Positions 25,458 through 33,046 of a stretch of DNA of 46,161 bases are shown piece by piece. This stretch comes from Clostridia bacterium (GTDB lineage: Bacteria; Bacillota_A; Clostridia; Christensenellales; Aristaeellaceae): positions 1 to 46,161 of the forward strand of contig BNUH01000019.1 of the NCBI GenBank assembly GCA_025997215.1, in the 5' to 3' direction. Each line of letters begins with the position of its first letter. Within the stretch, counting starts at the first letter, position 1. The translations under genes were made by a program, and so were the position numbers. Under the pieces are notes generated by a model. The model made no database searches. It had not been told where the DNA came from and saw only the letters and a list, made by a program, of their open reading frames with translations.

Positions 25458-26237
25458 GGCTTGCCCCAACTGCGGTTGGGGGACTTGTTACTTTTCCCGT
25501 CCGTGGGAAAAGTAACCAAAAGGACGGCCAAAGAGGGAGGGCACAGTGGAGGTTGCTGAAAAAGTCGCTCAATGGAAAAATTTGTACAAAAATAACTATG
25601 ACAGAATAGCCATACTGTGTCAAAAAAAGCAAGTTACGACAAAAGTTTTGCATTTGCTTCTTCAGCACCGTTTGTGCATATTGGTGTAGAGCAAATGCAA
25701 AGTGGGTACTTTTTCAGCAACCTCGGCACTGTGCCCTCCCTCTCTGGACTCTCCCTCCTCAATGTTGACTCCGCTCATTGGTCTATGACTTACATTCCGA
25801 TTGATTTACATACATAGTATTGCAAGATTCTCGTGGCTTCGCGGCGAGGTAGTCGTACTGGCAAGGCTTGTTATCATCATAATAGAATCATAACATCCCT
25901 CAGCTTCTAACTCCGGATCACAAAGCACTTGCATAAACAATACGTAATCATAACAGCCTCCCGCCACCAGCTTTAGACCATCGAGGCTAGTATGTAAACA
26001 GTATGATGACAGCAAGCCTCGCCAATACGACTACCTCGCCGCGAAGCCACGAGAATCTTGCAATACTGTGCCTGTAACTCAATTGAACGTTGGTCATAGA
26101 CCAACCAGCGGAGCCAACATTGAGGAGAGAGAGTCCAGAGAGGGAGGGCACAGTGCCCTCCCTCTTTGGCCGTCCTTTTGGTTACTTTTCCCACGGACGG
26201 GAAAAGTAACGTACCCCAACCGCAGTTGGGGCAAGCC
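25458..26237. repeat. Composite palindromic repeat, copy B (complete)
   Basis: About 780 noncoding bases built as nested inverted repeats. Outer arms (25458-25548 and about 26151-26237) match almost base for base and each carries the CCCCAAC/GTTGGGG and GTTACTTTTCCC/GGGAAAAGTAAC hairpins. A middle pair (about 25730-25790 and 26092-26150) and an inner pair (about 25817-25870 and 26012-26066, e.g. CTCGTGGCTTCGCGGCGAGG) close on a centre near 25940. The 176-base terminal-repeat unit interrupts the left side only. It separates radA from the third beta-helix gene. ORFs read through it are artefacts; nothing else is seen between 25422 and 26272. Confidence 0.8.
25549..25724. mobile_element. MITE-like unit with 17-bp terminal inverted repeats, copy B
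   Basis: GAGGTTGCTGAAAAAGT at 25549-25565 is the exact reverse complement of 25708-25724. The unit is nearly identical to 6663-6837 with one extra A. It splits the palindrome GAGGGAGGGCACAGTG / CACTGTGCCCTCCCTC, an intact version of which lies at about 26140-26165, so insertion into the larger repeat is evident. Confidence 0.65.
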
Positions 26238-26272
26238 GGTCGCAACCACGGGCGAGGAGGTACCTTACCCCC

Positions 26273-27844
26273 TCAATCCCCCTTAACCTTCTTACACCTA
26301 TACTCATCAGAATAAATATCCACACACCCGCAGCCGCCGCAGTTCATAATGTCAAAGAACATGTTGCGTTTCCAGACAGGGTAGAGCGTCGCATTATCCC
26401 GGGCGGTAAAGCTGGACAACGCCGGGCCGCCGGGCACTGCCGACCAGCCGCACAGCACATACCCCGCCCTGCGCAGGGTCCCCGGGCTGCCGCTGGGGTA
26501 GTAGGTAGCGCCTAGACGGGCCTTGACAGGCTGTGGCGGCTTGCCCAGTTGGGCGGTGCTGCCGGAATATTTGATGGTGACGCAGTAGACGGGGCACTCG
26601 TCAGTGCTTTCGCCCTGGCGATCGTCCGCGCCGTAGTATGGCGATGATGGAGTTACTTTTTCATTGTTATACGAATCGTCGGGATCATTGCTAATAACAG
26701 TTAGTCGCATGTTTTCATTGGCTCTATTGTTGGAGACAGGATTGAAAGACATATACCATGGATAATCGTGGTTATAAATACGGTAGCCCGCTACACCATA
26801 ATTCGGGTCGCCAGTACACTTTATTGACGCGCAGCATGCCCAGTTATTCTTGACTTCAACCACGCCGCCATTATCAGTTAAATTAAGGGAAGCAGCTATT
26901 CCTGCGCAACTATGTTCACCTGTTATTGTACAGCTTTCTGTTACCACATTATCATTAAGAGTAAAATTAAGCTGATACATCCCAACATAAGCGATTATTC
27001 CGCCAGCATCTCCTTGTTCTGACACAATTTTGCCGCTATTAATGTTCCTGTCAATATTGCCTTCTTCTAGCATCGAACCTATTATACCCCCTACGGCACC
27101 TTTACTATAGCAATTACCAGAATTTTTGCAAAGTGTTATACTCTTCATTGGCCCAAATTCAGAACTGCCTATGATGCCACCTACAATAGAATCACCGCGT
27201 ATTCTGCCAGTATTGCTGCAATTTGTACAAGAACTGTAGCCGTATAATTCGCCGCACATTCCGCCAGCACCCGTCGCATATTGTGATGTTGTTTTCAACG
27301 TAGAGGCGGTTACATTGCCTGAATTTTTACAATTACTGATTTCAACTCTATACATATGAGCCGCAATGCCTCCAGCTCGCACACCTTCAACAGCAACGCC
27401 TATATTCTTACAACCTTGTACGACGCTTGTCGACGAAGGAGGTCCTGAAAACTCTCCTAAAGACCCGGCTATCCCGCCGACTTCAGCGAATCCAATATCA
27501 TTATAATCCCCCTTAATATAGCCGCTTTCTACACTACAATCTATCAAATTGATTCTATTAGCGAAACATATAATTGCACCTAAATATAGGCTTGTATGAT
27601 CAACAATCTTAATATCCTTCAAATGAATATTACTGATCACTGAATCATTGCCAACCTCAATAAACAATGGCCGCCTAATATCGTTTAACACAACATCATC
27701 TGCCGCAGTAAACGTTATCTGGGTGGATATAGTATGTGATACAGCCGTGGCCATGCTGAATGATTTGGTCACGGTATATACCGTTCCATCGAGCGGATCG
27801 GCTGGTATCGCATTAAACTCGTTAACGTTCGTAATGTTTGGCAT
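26273..27844 (-). CDS. GLUG-like repeat beta-helix protein with InlB-type C-terminal repeat
   Basis: 523 residues. AAGGAGG lies 8 bases before ATG 27844. N-terminus MPNITNVNEFNAIPADPLDG with the VYTVTKSF strand parallels the other two family members. Residues about 60-380 repeat C-x-N-x-G plus GG(I/M)xG turns (CKNSGNVTAS, CSNTGRIRGDSIVGGIIGSS, CKNSGNCYSKGAVGGIIGSM). Residues about 433-495 match a Listeria-Bacteroides (InlB B / Flg_new) repeat: ARLGATYYPSG ... RRAGYVLCGWSAVPGG ... ATLYPVWKR. A cysteine-rich tail follows (MNCGGCGCVDIYSDEYRC). There is no signal peptide, although these domain types are normally extracellular. Its AT-rich core suggests acquisition. Function unknown. Confidence 0.8.
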   Translation of the reverse strand: MPNITNVNEFNAIPADPLDGTVYTVTKSFSMATAVSHTISTQITFTAADDVVLNDIRRPLFIEVGNDSVISNIHLKDIKIVDHTSLYLGAIICFANRINLIDCSVESGYIKGDYNDIGFAEVGGIAGSLGEFSGPPSSTSVVQGCKNIGVAVEGVRAGGIAAHMYRVEISNCKNSGNVTASTLKTTSQYATGAGGMCGELYGYSSCTNCSNTGRIRGDSIVGGIIGSSEFGPMKSITLCKNSGNCYSKGAVGGIIGSMLEEGNIDRNINSGKIVSEQGDAGGIIAYVGMYQLNFTLNDNVVTESCTITGEHSCAGIAASLNLTDNGGVVEVKNNWACCASIKCTGDPNYGVAGYRIYNHDYPWYMSFNPVSNNRANENMRLTVISNDPDDSYNNEKVTPSSPYYGADDRQGESTDECPVYCVTIKYSGSTAQLGKPPQPVKARLGATYYPSGSPGTLRRAGYVLCGWSAVPGGPALSSFTARDNATLYPVWKRNMFFDIMNCGGCGCVDIYSDEYRCKKVKGD

Positions 27845-27960
27845 TATTATTCCTCCTTAATATGCATATGACAATCCAACGCCGCAATTGTAGGTATTCA
27901 TATAGATTTGTATTATCACAGTATGCAGGTGTAGCCGTGATGTGCAGGGAGATTTGTAGC

Positions 27961-27989
27961 TCGACAATCAATCACAGTTCTTGTATAAT
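27961..27989 (+). promoter_or_regulatory. Strong promoter ahead of the small ORF and MFS gene
   Basis: TCGACA (27961-27966), a 17-base spacer and TATAAT (27984-27989): five of six and six of six matches. Confidence 0.75.
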
Positions 27990-28027
27990 ACCCCCAATGA
28001 AAGTACTATTCCGACAGAGGTGACACG

Positions 28028-28162
28028 ATGAAATCATCTAGCAACTTCGCCGACTATGGCGGGAACGGAATTGGTCAGACATTGCCGCGCGCGCTTGTAA
28101 CCCAAGCGCTAGGCGCGGGTCGACATGTGCCCCAGGAGGAGGTGAACTATTCGACAAAATAA
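28028..28162 (+). CDS. Small protein of 44 residues
   Basis: ATG 28028 is preceded by GAGGTGA at about 4 bases and lies 38 bases after a strong promoter. The product starts MKSSSNFADYGGNGIGQTLP and ends GRHVPQEEVNYSTK, with no membrane helix or known motif. It precedes the MFS gene by 15 bases, so it may be a leader-type small gene. It may instead be the trimmed head of a larger phage-like gene, since the other two beta-helix genes also face decayed plus-strand ORFs. No homologue is recognised. Confidence 0.5.
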   Translation: MKSSSNFADYGGNGIGQTLPRALVTQALGAGRHVPQEEVNYSTK

Positions 28163-28177
28163 TTATAGGAGATAGTT

Positions 28178-29479
28178 ATGCGATTAACTAAACTTACAAA
28201 GAACGGCAAACGTTCTATCGATACAACTAATGCAGCAACTATTCCTGCAACCAACGGGTTGTGGACGATGCTGCGCACGAAGTCTGGCTTCGGCGGGCTG
28301 GATAAGGTTTTCGCGCGGTTCGTGACGGTTGACATGCTGTATAATGGCGCGGAGATTCTGTCCGGCGCGTTCTTCAACATTTTTCTTTTGAGGGCGACTG
28401 GCGACGCGGCGGTCATGATGCGGTTTTCCATATTGCAGCATATGATCATGCCGTTCGTTATGGTTGCCGGAGTATGGGTGGCGCGGCGGCTTTCGGTGTC
28501 GGCAGTGCAGAAAATGGGGTTTGCAGCGCAGATTATCGCGTACGCCATGTTGTCGCTGGGCGCATCCGCACCGGAACGCGTCGCAATCCCGGCGGCGTTG
28601 GTGCTGGGCGCGGCTGGCGCGTGTTACTACATTAGTTACTCGCCCATGCTGCTGCGCTATTCGTCCGATTCGTCGAGGGATGCAGGGCTGGCCGCGCTGC
28701 ACATTGGCGGCACGCTGTTGGCATTGATTATGCCTGTATTAACAGGATTGTTCATCAACAGTTTCTCGGATTTAGCGGGATACCGTGTGCTGTTTGCGGG
28801 GTCGGCGGCGATTGCATTGGCTTGCCTTTGCGTGTCATTCAAGCTCGCGCCGCTGAAGATGGCCGACGTCGGCCGCCGCACCCGCTTCAAAGAGGCGCTC
28901 AAACGCATGCGCGCGAACCGCCTAACCCGCTACACCATGCTGGCAACAGCGACATACGCGTCGCGATTCTCTGTGTTTACATTTTTCGCGTCGCTGCTGG
29001 GTTATCAGACGATGGGCAGCGAGCGGGCAATGGGGTTTGTAGGGCTGGCGGCAAGCCTGGTGGGGTTGGGCGCGTCGGTGCTGTACGGTAAGTTTGTCAA
29101 GCCGCGATCGCGCGGAAACGCGATGCTGATCGCAGTGGCTGTGTTGGGCGGATGTGTGGGGCTGATCATCGCGCGGCTGAATGTTTGGACGTGGGTGCTA
29201 TACACGATCGGCACGCAAGCAACCAGGCTGTTCATCGACACGCCGCCGCTATCGGCACATCTATCGGTAGTTAGCAAAGATCCCGACCTGGACGCACTGA
29301 CCCCGGAGATTACCGCCTTGCGCGAAGGCATATACACGCTGGGCTATGTAGTCTCGTCGCTGCCAATATTGTTCATGGCGGATCCGGCGGCGCACGTCGG
29401 TGTGATGCTGCTGGCGTCGATTGGCTTAATGGTTGTATCGGCGCTAAGCGTTAGGGTTGTTTCGGAACGAACCAGCTAG
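28178..29479 (+). CDS. MFS-type transporter
   Basis: 433 residues with AGGAGA 6 bases before the ATG. After a soluble N-terminal tail of about 45 residues there are about twelve hydrophobic segments in two halves, separated by a basic cytoplasmic loop (ADVGRRTRFKEALKRMRANR) at about residue 230. This is the layout of the major facilitator superfamily. It resembles YttB/YqgE-like carriers of Firmicutes. The substrate is unknown. Likely co-transcribed with the 44-residue ORF from the promoter at 27961. Confidence 0.8.
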   Translation: MRLTKLTKNGKRSIDTTNAATIPATNGLWTMLRTKSGFGGLDKVFARFVTVDMLYNGAEILSGAFFNIFLLRATGDAAVMMRFSILQHMIMPFVMVAGVWVARRLSVSAVQKMGFAAQIIAYAMLSLGASAPERVAIPAALVLGAAGACYYISYSPMLLRYSSDSSRDAGLAALHIGGTLLALIMPVLTGLFINSFSDLAGYRVLFAGSAAIALACLCVSFKLAPLKMADVGRRTRFKEALKRMRANRLTRYTMLATATYASRFSVFTFFASLLGYQTMGSERAMGFVGLAASLVGLGASVLYGKFVKPRSRGNAMLIAVAVLGGCVGLIIARLNVWTWVLYTIGTQATRLFIDTPPLSAHLSVVSKDPDLDALTPEITALREGIYTLGYVVSSLPILFMADPAAHVGVMLLASIGLMVVSALSVRVVSERTS

Positions 29480-29521
29480 ACGATACGGTTGTAGGGTTAT
29501 AACGTTGGAATAACCCGCTGG

Positions 29522-29551
29522 TTGAAAATGTTGGGTGATTCGTGTTATAAT
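29522..29551 (+). promoter_or_regulatory. Promoter-like sequence before the truncated PDDEXK gene
   Basis: TTGAAA (29522-29527), 18-base spacer, TATAAT (29546-29551). It lies inside the open frame of the following gene, so the true gene body must start downstream or the gene is a remnant. Confidence 0.55.
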
Positions 29552-29583
29552 GTCCATGGCGGACATCAAGCCGCCGTGGACAT
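29550..29583 (+). other. Hairpin at the predicted transcript start
   Basis: ATGTCCATGGCGG pairs with CCGCCGTGGACAT (13 bp, one G-T) around an 8-base loop. It begins in the -10 element and would sit at the very 5' end of the RNA. Confidence 0.55.
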
Positions 29584-30103
29584 TACTGCACTGCGTCCTA
29601 GTGAAGATTATGCTAGACTTAGAAGACATTATGTCATTTATATTTGTACGCTTGACTTAATCGGTAAGGGTGGGTATAAATATGAACCAATAATCCCCTG
29701 GTTTGAGGGCTATCCGGATGTACGCTTTGATGACGACAGGAGAACTATATTCTTTAATACCAAGGGAAATAGAGGTGAATTAACAGAAGGCATGCGGGAA
29801 ATCCTGAAGTACATGGATGATCCGAAGACGTATCCTGTTACAGAGACGAAAGTGACGCTGATCAAGCAGATCGACGCCGCCGTTAGATTCGACCAACAAA
29901 GCCCAGAGTGGAGGAGGAATTACGAAGTGCTTTCAATGCGTGAAATGGACGCGGCCATTGATGCGATGGAAGAAGGTCTGGAGTTATCTGCCATCGTTAG
30001 TAAACTCCTAAGTAAGGGGAAGTCTCCTAGCGAGATATCAAGGGAAGAAAATATACCCATTGATACAGTGTTGAAAATACAGAAAAAGTTTGATGAGGTA
30101 TGA

Positions 30104-30145
30104 GATAAGGGCGGCTGCTTCGTCGGTCTAGCAGCCAGCCTTATC
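30104..30145 (+). terminator. Hairpin after the PDDEXK remnant
   Basis: GATAAGG and GGCTGC pair with GCAGCC and CCTTATC, with one mismatch between the blocks and a 12-base loop. It starts two bases after the stop codon region. No T-run follows. Confidence 0.6.
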
Positions 30146-30221
30146 CTTCCAAAAAACCCCGGCCGCAATTGGTAAACCTGCCGCCCGCGCCGGATTTCCG
30201 CGCAAAATTTATCAAAAACTA

Positions 30222-30250
30222 TTGAAATATGCGCGGGGATTTGGTATGAT
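30222..30250 (+). promoter_or_regulatory. Promoter of the peptide-importer binding protein
   Basis: TTGAAA (30222-30227), 17-base spacer, TATGAT (30245-30250). An imperfect leader hairpin follows (CCGTTTTCGATCG with CGGTCGAAACGG, about 30265-30303). Confidence 0.7.
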
Positions 30251-30335
30251 GTAAGTACACAAAACCGTTTTCGATCGGCGGCATGTTAATCGGTCGAAAC
30301 GGCGATGGTTCGCAAACTATTTGGGAGGGTAAATT

Positions 30336-32141
30336 ATGAAGAAGGTATCACTATTTGTCGCGTTGATGCTCGTGCTGTCGGTGTTTTCCGTCGGCGCGCT
30401 GGCATCGGTGACAAGCTCGGCGATCCCCACGGAATTGCCGCGCAACGAGACGCTCTACTTCGCGGGTCAGCAGTGGGGCACTGTCCTGTCCTGGAACATC
30501 TTTGGCAACAACCAGAATAACTCCATGGCAATCGCGGGTAACTCGGCATCCCGCGTACTCGTGTGGGAAACGCTGTACATGTACAACCCGCTCGACGGCG
30601 AGCTGTATCCCCTACTCGCCGATGGCCAGCCGGAATGGAATGACGATCTGACCGAAGTCACCGTCAAGCTCAACCAGGCTGCCCACTTCAACGACGGCAC
30701 GCCGTTTACGGCGAAAGATGTCGTCGCCACCTGGGATGCCCATATTAAGTATAAGACCGTCACAGGCTTGACCGCTGGCGAATATATCAGCGGTGTCGAG
30801 GCTGCCGACGATTACACCGTGGTCTTTAAGGCGGCTCTGAACGACGCGGGCAAGACCAAGAACCCGCTCGAGCTGCCCAACCAGATCTGCCAGCTGCGCA
30901 TCACCTCCGCCGCGTTCGTCGAGGCGTTAGAGGCGAAGGCCGGCGGCAGTGCCGAAGCGTTCACAACTGACACGTGCGTCGGCAATGTCGTTGCTACCGG
31001 ACCCTACGCCGGAGCATTCTACGCGGATGATCAGAAGGTTGTCCTCGGTCGCGACGACAACTACTGGGGCGTTGCGCTGTGGGGCAAGCTCCCCGTGCCG
31101 AAGTACATCGCTCATGTCATGTATGCCGATAACGCCGCCGGCCGCTCCGCTCTTGAGGCGGGCGAGGTAGACGTATCCCAGCAGTTCAACAGCGACGTCA
31201 ACCTGATGTGGGAAGAAAAGGGTCTGCCGATCTCCACCTACATCGACGAACCGCCATATCAGCTGGGCATCGTGCAGCCCACTGCGTTCTATAACCTGAA
31301 CATCCCCGCGCTGACCGTGCCGGAAGTGCGCAAGGCTATCGCCATCGCGGTGGATTACGATCAGATCAACGCCGCGGCGATGACCCGTCAGTCCGCGACA
31401 TTCGCGCAGGTGCCGCGCTCGCTGTTCAACACGACCGCGGGTCAGAACGCCCTGTATGATCAGGCTGCTGTGGCTGATCTGCAATGGATCGGCAACGATG
31501 TCGAAGGCGCGATCGCACTGCTTGACGAAGCCGGCATCGTCGATTCCGACGGCGACGGATGGCGTGAATACAACGGCGAAAAGATTTCCCTGAACGCCGT
31601 ATGCCCGAACGGTTGGTCCGACTGGCAGGCGTCCATGGAAGTAGTCGCCGCCACAGGCAAGGCCATCGGCATTGAAATCACCACGCTCTATCCGGAAGCT
31701 GCGGAATTCTACGCGGTGTTCGGCAATCCCGAGCAGACGCAGTACGCGATATTCATGCAGTCCATCGGCGGTGCCGGCCCGACCTATCCCTGGCAGTCGG
31801 TACGCGCCGCAATGTCCGGCGAATACCTCGGCCTGATCAACAACAACCAGGGCAACTATGGTCAGTACGTGAACCCGCGCATCGATGAGATCCTCGCGGC
31901 GATCCCCACCACGACTGACGCTGAAGAACTCAAGGCGCTGTACACGGAAGCGGTCAAGATCTACCTGACCGACATCCCGAGCTTCCAGCTCATGTACCGT
32001 CCGGCGAACTTCCACACCGTCAACGAGATAGTATGGACGAACTATCCGGAGCAGGGCGACGAGCACGGCTATCCGCCGCTGAACTGCACCGACGGTTACG
32101 GCATCGGCGCTCTGTACGATCTGGAATTGGTCAACCCATAA
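30336..32141 (+). CDS. Family 5 solute-binding protein (oligopeptide/dipeptide/nickel type)
   Basis: 601 residues; GGGAGGG lies 7 bases before the ATG. The signal peptide (residues 1-23) ends GALA with no lipobox Cys. The mature protein shows the extracellular-binding family 5 pattern: LVWETLYMYNPLDGELYPLLAD, VKLNQAAHFNDGTPFTAKDV, YTVVFKAAL, ALEAGEVDVSQQFN, EVRKAIAIAVDYDQI and VNPRIDEILAAIPTT. It delivers peptides or related ligands to the permeases at 33047 and 34064. A terminator at 32154 separates it from them, which should make the binding protein more abundant than the membrane complex, as usual for ABC importers. The ligand cannot be read from sequence. Confidence 0.93.
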   Translation: MKKVSLFVALMLVLSVFSVGALASVTSSAIPTELPRNETLYFAGQQWGTVLSWNIFGNNQNNSMAIAGNSASRVLVWETLYMYNPLDGELYPLLADGQPEWNDDLTEVTVKLNQAAHFNDGTPFTAKDVVATWDAHIKYKTVTGLTAGEYISGVEAADDYTVVFKAALNDAGKTKNPLELPNQICQLRITSAAFVEALEAKAGGSAEAFTTDTCVGNVVATGPYAGAFYADDQKVVLGRDDNYWGVALWGKLPVPKYIAHVMYADNAAGRSALEAGEVDVSQQFNSDVNLMWEEKGLPISTYIDEPPYQLGIVQPTAFYNLNIPALTVPEVRKAIAIAVDYDQINAAAMTRQSATFAQVPRSLFNTTAGQNALYDQAAVADLQWIGNDVEGAIALLDEAGIVDSDGDGWREYNGEKISLNAVCPNGWSDWQASMEVVAATGKAIGIEITTLYPEAAEFYAVFGNPEQTQYAIFMQSIGGAGPTYPWQSVRAAMSGEYLGLINNNQGNYGQYVNPRIDEILAAIPTTTDAEELKALYTEAVKIYLTDIPSFQLMYRPANFHTVNEIVWTNYPEQGDEHGYPPLNCTDGYGIGALYDLELVNP

Positions 32142-32153
32142 CCTAACTGCGCC

Positions 32154-32184
32154 AGCCCGGGATTGAGTATATCGATCCCGGGCT
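32154..32184 (+). terminator. Terminator after the binding protein
   Basis: AGCCCGGGAT pairs perfectly with ATCCCGGGCT (10 bp, 11-base loop), followed by TTCCCG. It lies 12 bases after the stop codon. Confidence 0.7.
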
Positions 32185-32270
32185 TTCCCGCTATAGTGGA
32201 ATTGGTTATATATAGCAATAGTTATTTTACAGTGTTTGCGCGTATATCATTTATACTAAGGAGCAGCGTT

Positions 32271-32597
32271 ATGGCAACTACGCCTATCGATACGGAGCTG
32301 GGCATCATAAAGGATAGCGTTTTAAGCGTCGTACCGAACGCCGAGGCGATTTATTTGTTTGGATCATATGCGTATGGTGTGCCGCATAAAGATAGTGATA
32401 TTGATATATATGTTGTGATTCCTGATTCTATAATAAAGAACCCTATATACGTTGGGGTCGACATCCGACGCGCGATACCGGATAGTGTTCAGTATCCGCT
32501 TGATATTTTAGTTGGTAGATCTAGCGTTTTTGAAAGGCGCAGACATTCATGTACCCTTCAAAGAGAGATTGCGGAGAAAGGTATTCAGTTGCTGTGA
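32271..32597 (+). CDS. MNT-type nucleotidyltransferase (probable antitoxin)
   Basis: 108 residues from ATG 32271, with AAGGAG 7 bases upstream; the open frame before it runs through the terminator hairpin. The minimal nucleotidyltransferase motif GSYAYGVPHKDSDIDIYVV (GSx10DxD) is intact. In HEPN-MNT modules this protein can inactivate the HEPN partner by attaching AMP. It overlaps the next gene by 4 bases (GTGA), the usual coupling of such pairs. Its codon use is AT-richer than the surrounding transporter genes, consistent with insertion by transfer. Confidence 0.85.
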   Translation: MATTPIDTELGIIKDSVLSVVPNAEAIYLFGSYAYGVPHKDSDIDIYVVIPDSIIKNPIYVGVDIRRAIPDSVQYPLDILVGRSSVFERRRHSCTLQREIAEKGIQLL

Positions 32598-33040
32598 ATA
32601 TAGATGAAGTAGGCAGATGGTTCAAATTAGGCGACCATGATTTGCTAAACGCCGAATTTATTACGGAACACAATCTTCCGATACCGGAGATTGTATGTTT
32701 TCATTGTCAGCAAGCGGCAGAAAAATACTTGAAGGGTTACATAAGGTATATTGGGCAAAACGAAATTCCGAGAACTCATGACATTACATATTTAGCCAAA
32801 CTATGCTCTACGTTAGATCCTGTACCAGATTCCACCTTTAATGGGGTACAACTCGAATGTTGTACACTCTCTATGTATGCGATGATAATATGGGGTCCTG
32901 ATTTTATGGATGTCAATAACAAGGATGCAGAACTCGCGCTAGTATTCGCAAAAACGATCCGCGATCTGGAACCTCTCCAAACTCTACGCGCCGAACTGGA
33001 TACTCCGGATACCCTGGACACCATACAAGAAGAGGGGTGA
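32594..33040 (+). CDS. HEPN domain protein (probable toxin partner)
   Basis: 148 residues from GTG 32594, in the GTGA overlap with the nucleotidyltransferase. The HEPN helical bundle is recognised from WFKLGDHDLLNAEFI, then CFHCQQAAEKYLKGYI and RTHDITYLAKLC, followed by a helix ending in AELALVFAKTIRDL. Many relatives have a YxxxxRYP segment in the third helix; here it reads YAMIIWGPDF, so that arginine is gone and RNase activity is uncertain. It sits 6 bases before the importer permease, whose ribosome site (GAGGGGTGA) overlaps its end. A plain HEPN helper of a nucleotidyltransferase is the alternative to a toxin. Confidence 0.82.
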   Translation: MNIDEVGRWFKLGDHDLLNAEFITEHNLPIPEIVCFHCQQAAEKYLKGYIRYIGQNEIPRTHDITYLAKLCSTLDPVPDSTFNGVQLECCTLSMYAMIIWGPDFMDVNNKDAELALVFAKTIRDLEPLQTLRAELDTPDTLDTIQEEG

Positions 33041-33046
33041 TCCATC

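Larger units (their letters stand above)
29522..30103 (+). pseudogene. N-terminally truncated PDDEXK / Rpn-type nuclease
   Basis: The frame from about 29580 on matches the C-terminal two thirds of the PDDEXK_2 / Rpn family: RPSEDYARLRRHYVIYICTLDLIG, then TIFFNTKGNRGELTEGM, and a helical tail ending in SEISREENIPIDTVLKIQKKFDE. The normal N-terminus with the nuclease D and ExQ residues (roughly the first 90-100 residues) is missing. The open frame extends back only through a promoter-like element and a hairpin, with no ribosome site. These proteins are linked to horizontally spread DNA and recombination. A nuclease-dead remnant is most likely. Confidence 0.65.

Noticed and set aside
25387..25668. 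N-terminal extension of RadA
   Set aside because: The frame stays open through a promoter and the repeat element, but RadA family proteins begin at the zinc finger that starts right after ATG 25386.
30927..32066. 379-codon minus-strand ORF antisense to the binding protein
   Set aside because: The plus strand encodes an unmistakable family 5 binding protein; the antisense product has no recognisable domain and no ribosome site.
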